Of a stretch of DNA of 8,331 bases, positions 5,135-8,331 are shown piece after piece. Position 1 is the first letter of the stretch; every line of letters begins with the position of its first letter. The notes below the pieces were generated by a model, which searched no databases, was not told the origin of the DNA, and was given only the letters and a program-made list of their open reading frames with translations. A program made the position numbers and the translations under genes. The stretch lies in NCBI GenBank assembly GCA_023429265.1, contig JAEYVS010000190.1:1-8331 (forward strand). Direction: 5' to 3'. The DNA comes from Bacteroidota bacterium. GTDB lineage: Bacteria; Bacteroidota; Ignavibacteria; Tepidaquicellales; Tepidaquicellaceae.

Positions 5135-6358
5135 ATGAAAAATAAAAAAGGAATTATCTGCGCACTTTTGATGTGCATTACTGCATTTGGTTCGACGGTA
5201 AATGCTCAATGGAATCCACAGACCAGCGGTGTAAGCCAGGTATTGAACCATATTTATTTTTATGATGTGAATACCGGGTATAGTACCGGCAGTATCAACG
5301 GGTTTTTGAAGACCACCAATGGAGGTGAGAACTGGGTAAACATAGATAATGGGGATATAAGCGGAAATACGAAGACAATGAAGTTTTTTGACAGTCAAAA
5401 GGGTATTGCCATTACTCAATTTGGTGTTTATAAAACTTATAATGGCGGTAATAACTGGATAAATACTTACAATGGTAGCTGCTGGAGCGGGGAAATTATC
5501 GATACAAACAATATTTATATAACTTATACAAATCAGGCTTTTCGGACAACTAATGGTGGTCAAAATTGGTCCATAATACACACCGATACGGCAAATTTTC
5601 AATGCGTTTCGTTTATAAATAGTACAACGGGATATCTAAGCATAGAGTACGGTGAACTAAGAAAAACCACAAATGGCGGGGCAAACTGGACACCCATAAT
5701 CTTTCCGGATCCTGGTAATGTGATCTATCATATGAAGTTTGCCAATGAAAATAGAGGCTGGGCTATTTCGGTGACAGACAGTAACCGCTTCTTCCGGACG
5801 GATGACGGAGGGAATACCTGGAATCAGGTGTATAGCTCCACAAATTACCTATATGGTTTTGATCATTATGGACCCAATAAGGTATGGTTAATCGGTGATG
5901 GCAAAATACCTGTAAGTATAAACGGAGGTGACACGTGGGATGAATTTTCAATTTCCGGTTTTGCTGCATATTCTATATCCTTCGCAAATGAAAATTATGG
6001 ATGGCTTTGCGGATCCGCAGGTAAGATATATCATTCGACAAATGGGGGTGGAATACCTACATCCTTATTGCAAACATCAACACAGCTGCCCGAGGCCTAT
6101 AAACTTGAGCAGAACTATCCCAATCCTTTCAATCCCTCTACAACCATAAGCTTTAGCATAGCGGGGAATACATCATCGGTAAAGCTCTCAGTTTACAATT
6201 CATTAGGTCAAATGGTGAGCGAGCTCGTAAATAAGAATTTGCAGCCGGGAGCATATAGCTATAGATTCGATGCCGCGCGCTTTCCCAGCGGAGTATATTA
6301 TTATAAACTGGAGGCGGGTGAATATTCACAGACTAAGAAGATGCTTCTTGTAAAATAA
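5135..6358 (+). CDS. Secreted YCF48/BNR-type beta-propeller protein with T9SS sorting domain
   Basis: The protein is 407 residues from the ATG at 5135, chosen because GGGAGG (5125-5130) lies four bases upstream and a signal peptide begins there (basic MKNKK, hydrophobic core, probable cleavage after VNA at residue 24). An in-frame TTG at 5123 is rejected because it overlaps the ribosome-binding site. Six complete Asp-box motifs follow: TNGGENW (61-67), YNGGNNW (102-108), TNGGQNW (139-145), TNGGANW (179-185), DDGGNTW (223-229) and INGGDTW (262-268). A seventh, truncated one (STNGGG, 301-306) suggests a seven-bladed propeller. Residues about 318-407 form a type A T9SS C-terminal domain with QNYPNPFNPSTTISF (326-340), PSGVYYYKL and terminal KKMLLVK. 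It should be exported by Sec, then moved across the outer membrane and released or anchored at the surface. No catalytic residues are evident; ligand or partner binding is likely. It is first in a two-gene operon with its paralogue. Confidence 0.93.
   Translation: MKNKKGIICALLMCITAFGSTVNAQWNPQTSGVSQVLNHIYFYDVNTGYSTGSINGFLKTTNGGENWVNIDNGDISGNTKTMKFFDSQKGIAITQFGVYKTYNGGNNWINTYNGSCWSGEIIDTNNIYITYTNQAFRTTNGGQNWSIIHTDTANFQCVSFINSTTGYLSIEYGELRKTTNGGANWTPIIFPDPGNVIYHMKFANENRGWAISVTDSNRFFRTDDGGNTWNQVYSSTNYLYGFDHYGPNKVWLIGDGKIPVSINGGDTWDEFSISGFAAYSISFANENYGWLCGSAGKIYHSTNGGGIPTSLLQTSTQLPEAYKLEQNYPNPFNPSTTISFSIAGNTSSVKLSVYNSLGQMVSELVNKNLQPGAYSYRFDAARFPSGVYYYKLEAGEYSQTKKMLLVK
5315..5938 (+). repeat. Six Asp-box repeats in the first propeller gene
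   Basis: The coding DNA repeats a motif close to ACCACCAATGGNGG followed by AACTGG roughly every 110-130 bases, at about 5312, 5435, 5546, 5666, 5798 and 5915. Third-codon positions are partly conserved between units, so the blades are related at DNA level and could recombine with each other or with the next gene. Confidence 0.7.
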
Positions 6359-6375
6359 AATTAATCTAACGAGAA

Positions 6376-7593
6376 ATGAAAAGAATATTAACAATATTAG
6401 TATTAATCTTTACCTTTTCAACTGGGAAGGCAGACTGGATTGCCCAGACAGTACCGACGACAAATGTGGTAGCGACAATACATTTTCCCAATGAAAACAC
6501 GGGGTATGCCGGATGTCACGGGGGAGTTTTTTTAAAAACCACTAACGGGGGCGCTCAATGGACAGCTATTAGCACAGGCATAACCAGCTCATTTGCTTTT
6601 TCCGATACATATTTTTTAAATGGAAATACCGGCTGGGCAGTGACAGGTAACGGGGTAGTGATAAAAACCACCAATGGCGGACAAAACTGGTCAAACCAAA
6701 ATCCAAATAACGTTGGAGCCATATCAGAAATATTTTTCCTGAATGAAAATACAGGCTGGTTATCTATGTCGGATGGGAAATGTTCAAAAACAACTAATGG
6801 GGGAACAACCTGGACAGCTCAAAATACCGGAGCATCTTTCAATTTACAAAATGTATGGTTCACGTCAGAAAACACCGGCTTTATAGTGGGGAGCAGCGGA
6901 GATTATTTTAAGACAACTAATGGGGGAACTAACTGGGTGATTTATAATAACGGTAATAACGGTTTTATGAGAGGATTATTTTTTACCGATCAGAATACCG
7001 GGTGGGTAACCACTTCAACATATAATCTTTTGAAAACCACGAATGCGGGTATAAACTGGCAGGTAGTAAATACGAACTCGTCTAATCAAAGCTATGACAT
7101 ATTATTTGTGGACGATTACTATGGGTATGCCTGCGGCGCCTTCGGGCAGATGCTTGCAACTACGGATGGCGGAGCGACCTGGTCACCAGAAATTACTAAT
7201 GTAACAGGAAGATTTTACGAGCTGACAAATGTAGGCAATAAAGTTTGGGCGTGCGGAAATAACGGAATGATACTATATAATGAAGTGATAACAGGGGTGG
7301 GATCCAACACCGGTGAAATACCTGCGGCATATTCATTAGGACAGAACTATCCAAACCCCTTCAATCCTGAGACGAAAATCAGTTTTGATATTGCGGGTAG
7401 TAAATCCAGTAATGTAAAACTTATTGTATATAATTCATTAGGCGAAAAGGCAGGGGAACTTGTAAATCAAGTTTTGACACCGGGTTCCTACAGTTATACC
7501 TTTAAGGGAGCAGGGCTGCCAAGCGGTGTGTATTATTACAAATTAATAACCGACGGTTTTACGGAAACAAAGAAGATGTTATTAGTAAAATAG
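6376..7593 (+). CDS. Secreted YCF48/BNR-type beta-propeller protein with T9SS sorting domain (tandem paralogue)
   Basis: This 405-residue paralogue starts 17 bases after the first gene's stop, with only a weak GAGAA upstream, so it is probably translated from the same transcript. The signal peptide is about residues 1-19 (MKRILTILVLIFTF core, cleavage near GKA/D). Asp-box motifs are TNGGAQW (56-62), TNGGQNW (99-105), TNGGTTW (140-146), TNGGTNW (181-187), TNAGINW (222-228, one Gly replaced by Ala) and TDGGATW (263-269). A probable seventh blade (about 270-304) lacks the motif. Each blade also carries an ENTGW/ENTGY-type turn, typical of YCF48-like propellers. The C-terminal T9SS type A domain (about 315-405) is very similar to the neighbour's, including QNYPNPFNPETKISF, VYNSLGE, PSGVYYYKL and KKMLLVK. 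Export to the cell surface is confidently predicted. The target is unknown; adhesion or assembly of surface complexes is speculative. Confidence 0.93.
   Translation: MKRILTILVLIFTFSTGKADWIAQTVPTTNVVATIHFPNENTGYAGCHGGVFLKTTNGGAQWTAISTGITSSFAFSDTYFLNGNTGWAVTGNGVVIKTTNGGQNWSNQNPNNVGAISEIFFLNENTGWLSMSDGKCSKTTNGGTTWTAQNTGASFNLQNVWFTSENTGFIVGSSGDYFKTTNGGTNWVIYNNGNNGFMRGLFFTDQNTGWVTTSTYNLLKTTNAGINWQVVNTNSSNQSYDILFVDDYYGYACGAFGQMLATTDGGATWSPEITNVTGRFYELTNVGNKVWACGNNGMILYNEVITGVGSNTGEIPAAYSLGQNYPNPFNPETKISFDIAGSKSSNVKLIVYNSLGEKAGELVNQVLTPGSYSYTFKGAGLPSGVYYYKLITDGFTETKKMLLVK
6541..7182 (+). repeat. Six Asp-box repeats in the second propeller gene
   Basis: Copies of AAAACCACNAATGGNGG plus a downstream TGG codon occur about every 125 bases, beginning near 6535, 6664, 6787, 6910, 7033 and 7156. 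Adjacent units at 6787 and 6910 share ACAACTAATGGGGGAAC exactly, which points to recent internal duplication or conversion. Confidence 0.7.
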
Positions 7594-7694
7594 AGTAGCT
7601 TCATTGGTTCACCCTAATGCAAGTTCTTTTGGAAGAAGGGTCCGAAGAAGATTCCTCGAGGAAATATTCGTATTCTGAGTCCTCTCAAGGGAAC

Positions 7695-7714
7695 TCCTGC
7701 AGAGTTTTGCAGGA
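7695..7714. repeat. Stem-loop TCCTGCA / TGCAGGA
   Basis: A perfect 7-bp stem encloses the six-base loop gagttt. Its arms have the same style (TCC-G-n-n) as the hairpins at 3349-3367 and 3414-3431. It may aid transcript termination or 3' end protection for the propeller operon, or be a dispersed palindrome. Confidence 0.55.
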
Positions 7715-7722
7715 ATTATCTA

Positions 7723-7747
7723 CCCGGCTCTCACTTTGGGAGCCGGG
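7723..7747 (+). terminator. Strong GC-rich hairpin, possible terminator of the propeller operon
   Basis: An 8-bp stem, CCCGGCTC with GAGCCGGG, closes a nine-base loop about 130 bases after the second propeller gene. On the plus strand it is followed by ATTATAAAAATAT rather than a T-run, so it is not a classical Rho-independent terminator. In the converging direction the sequence after the stem is also not T-rich. Its place between converging genes still fits a transcript-end structure. Confidence 0.4.
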
Positions 7748-7849
7748 ATTATAAAAATATAAAACGAAATGGGATTCAAAAAAGGATACATAATTACGGA
7801 TGTAGCGGAGGAAATAAAATTTCCATCTTAAATAAGGGGTATGAGTTTA

Positions 7850-8248
7850 TTACAACCACAAAATTTTTATTGTTTCTTCTAATGGTTTAAATTCCTTGTC
7901 ACCTGTTACAAGAGTAGCTTCTTGATTAAGAGCGAGGGACGCAGCAAAGGCATCGGCAAACGACATTTTATTGGAAGCTTTGAATTTTGCTGCTTCCAAT
8001 GTTATATCCCGGTCAGCTTCAATTACCTCCAGAGGAAGATCTTTAACAGTCTCGAGATACAGTTCAGCTCTTTCATTTCCTCCTTCCCTCAGAGCGATGT
8101 AATAAATTTCACCCCAATTTATAACGGACATCAAAAGCTTGCTTTTATTGTCAATGGCATCCTCAAGCAAAGAGGTTACTTTTTCACCTGATGGTTCTCC
8201 TTCGAGGTAAGCTATAAGGGCATAGCTGTCAAGTACGTAGGTCTTCAT
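7850..8248 (-). CDS. vapC: VapC-type PIN-domain ribonuclease toxin
   Basis: This 132-residue single-domain PIN protein is the usual length for VapC toxins, which are Mg2+-dependent ribonucleases cutting tRNA, rRNA or mRNA when freed from the antitoxin. The acidic active-site residues are all present: D7 in VLDSYAL, E47 in NWGEIYY, D99 in MSFADAFAA and D117 in VTGDKEF. No part is missing, so it should be active. The start ATG at 8248 overlaps the upstream antitoxin stop as ATGA (8245-8248), the standard arrangement that couples toxin translation to antitoxin translation. The toxin specificity cannot be read from sequence. Expression is probably autoregulated by the antitoxin-toxin complex at a promoter outside the window. 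Confidence 0.93.
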   Translation of the reverse strand: MKTYVLDSYALIAYLEGEPSGEKVTSLLEDAIDNKSKLLMSVINWGEIYYIALREGGNERAELYLETVKDLPLEVIEADRDITLEAAKFKASNKMSFADAFAASLALNQEATLVTGDKEFKPLEETIKILWL

Positions 8249-8331
8249 AATTCCCGTTCGGACTTTTTCTCTTCGACTAAGGCTTTTAGCAGTTTACCTT
8301 TGGATTTGAAGACCCCGAATGAAGAGCGGAT
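8245..8331 (-). CDS. vapB: AbrB/VapB-type antitoxin, C-terminal fragment (5' end beyond window)
   Basis: The last 28 codons and stop of a gene enter from the right edge. The visible tail, SSFGVFKSKGKLLKALVEE followed by KKSEREL, resembles the C-terminal toxin-wrapping segment of AbrB/MazE-fold VapB antitoxins. The N-terminal DNA-binding domain is outside the window. The TGA overlaps the toxin's ATG by the ATGA junction. Assignment rests mainly on position and on the basic, helical tail. Confidence 0.75.
   Translation of the reverse strand: MRSSFGVFKSKGKLLKALVEEKKSEREL

Larger units (their letters stand above)
7594..7849. other. Convergent intergenic gap with palindromes and hairpins
   Basis: This gap lies between the converging propeller operon and the toxin gene. 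It holds a 12-bp perfect palindrome TTCCTCGAGGAA (7652-7663) and two hairpins listed separately. A 20-codon frame at 7769-7831 lacks supporting features. I see no RNA gene or mobile element. Confidence 0.6.

Noticed and set aside
5105..5602. Long minus-strand frame opposite the first propeller gene
   Set aside because: It is antisense to a gene with clear signal peptide and motif repeats, and looks like a reading shadow.
5312..7182. Regularly spaced short repeats that could be mistaken for a CRISPR array
   Set aside because: They are in-frame Asp-box codons of beta-propeller blades at about 125-base spacing and are translated.
7769..7831. 20-codon frame on the plus strand beginning MGFKKGYIITD
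   Set aside because: It is too short to support without conservation, has no good ribosome-binding site, and lies in a structured intergenic gap.

Overview
The window looks like chromosomal DNA from a member of the Bacteroidota/Chlorobiota (FCB) group, most likely an Ignavibacteria-type bacterium. The best evidence is a pair of secreted beta-propeller proteins that each end in a type IX secretion (T9SS) C-terminal domain containing QNYPNPFNP and a terminal KKMLLVK. Several genes also lack a clear Shine-Dalgarno sequence, which is common in that group. I see no rRNA, tRNA, CRISPR array or transposase gene.

Layout. (1) Positions 1-2156, minus strand, very AT-rich: a compact four-gene operon read right to left. 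It holds an unrecognised 134-residue protein, a small Xre-type helix-turn-helix regulator, a Dam-family (D12 class) adenine-N6 DNA methyltransferase, and an unrecognised protein cut by the window edge. The last gene's start overlaps the methyltransferase stop by 8 bases. This is the layout of a type II restriction-modification system with a regulator, and the cut gene is the natural candidate nuclease; that role is inferred from position only. (2) Positions 2301-3257, minus strand, clearly GC-richer: an aldo/keto reductase with an intact Asp-Tyr-Lys-His tetrad. (3) Positions 3258-3495: a gap packed with degenerate interspersed repeats and short GC-rich hairpins. A related repeat also sits at the other end of the reductase gene. 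(4) Positions 3496-4959, minus strand: a 487-residue, helix-rich protein of unknown function. (5) Positions 5135-7593, plus strand, divergent from it: two tandem paralogous exported propeller proteins with T9SS sorting domains, 17 bases apart and probably one transcript. (6) Positions 7594-7849: a convergent gap with two strong hairpins. (7) Positions 7850-8331, minus strand: a VapC-type PIN toxin preceded by the last 28 codons of an AbrB/VapB-type antitoxin, with an ATGA overlap.

The window therefore mixes two selfish or defensive modules (the restriction-modification-like operon and the toxin-antitoxin pair) with a metabolic oxidoreductase and an exported-protein locus. Base composition steps sharply between the blocks: by eye about 30% GC for the methyltransferase operon, about 55% for the reductase and about 40% for the rest. 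This suggests the first two were acquired separately. The most promising points for novelty are the unrecognised partners in the methyltransferase operon and the family of short repeats whose ends are conserved but whose hairpin cores differ.
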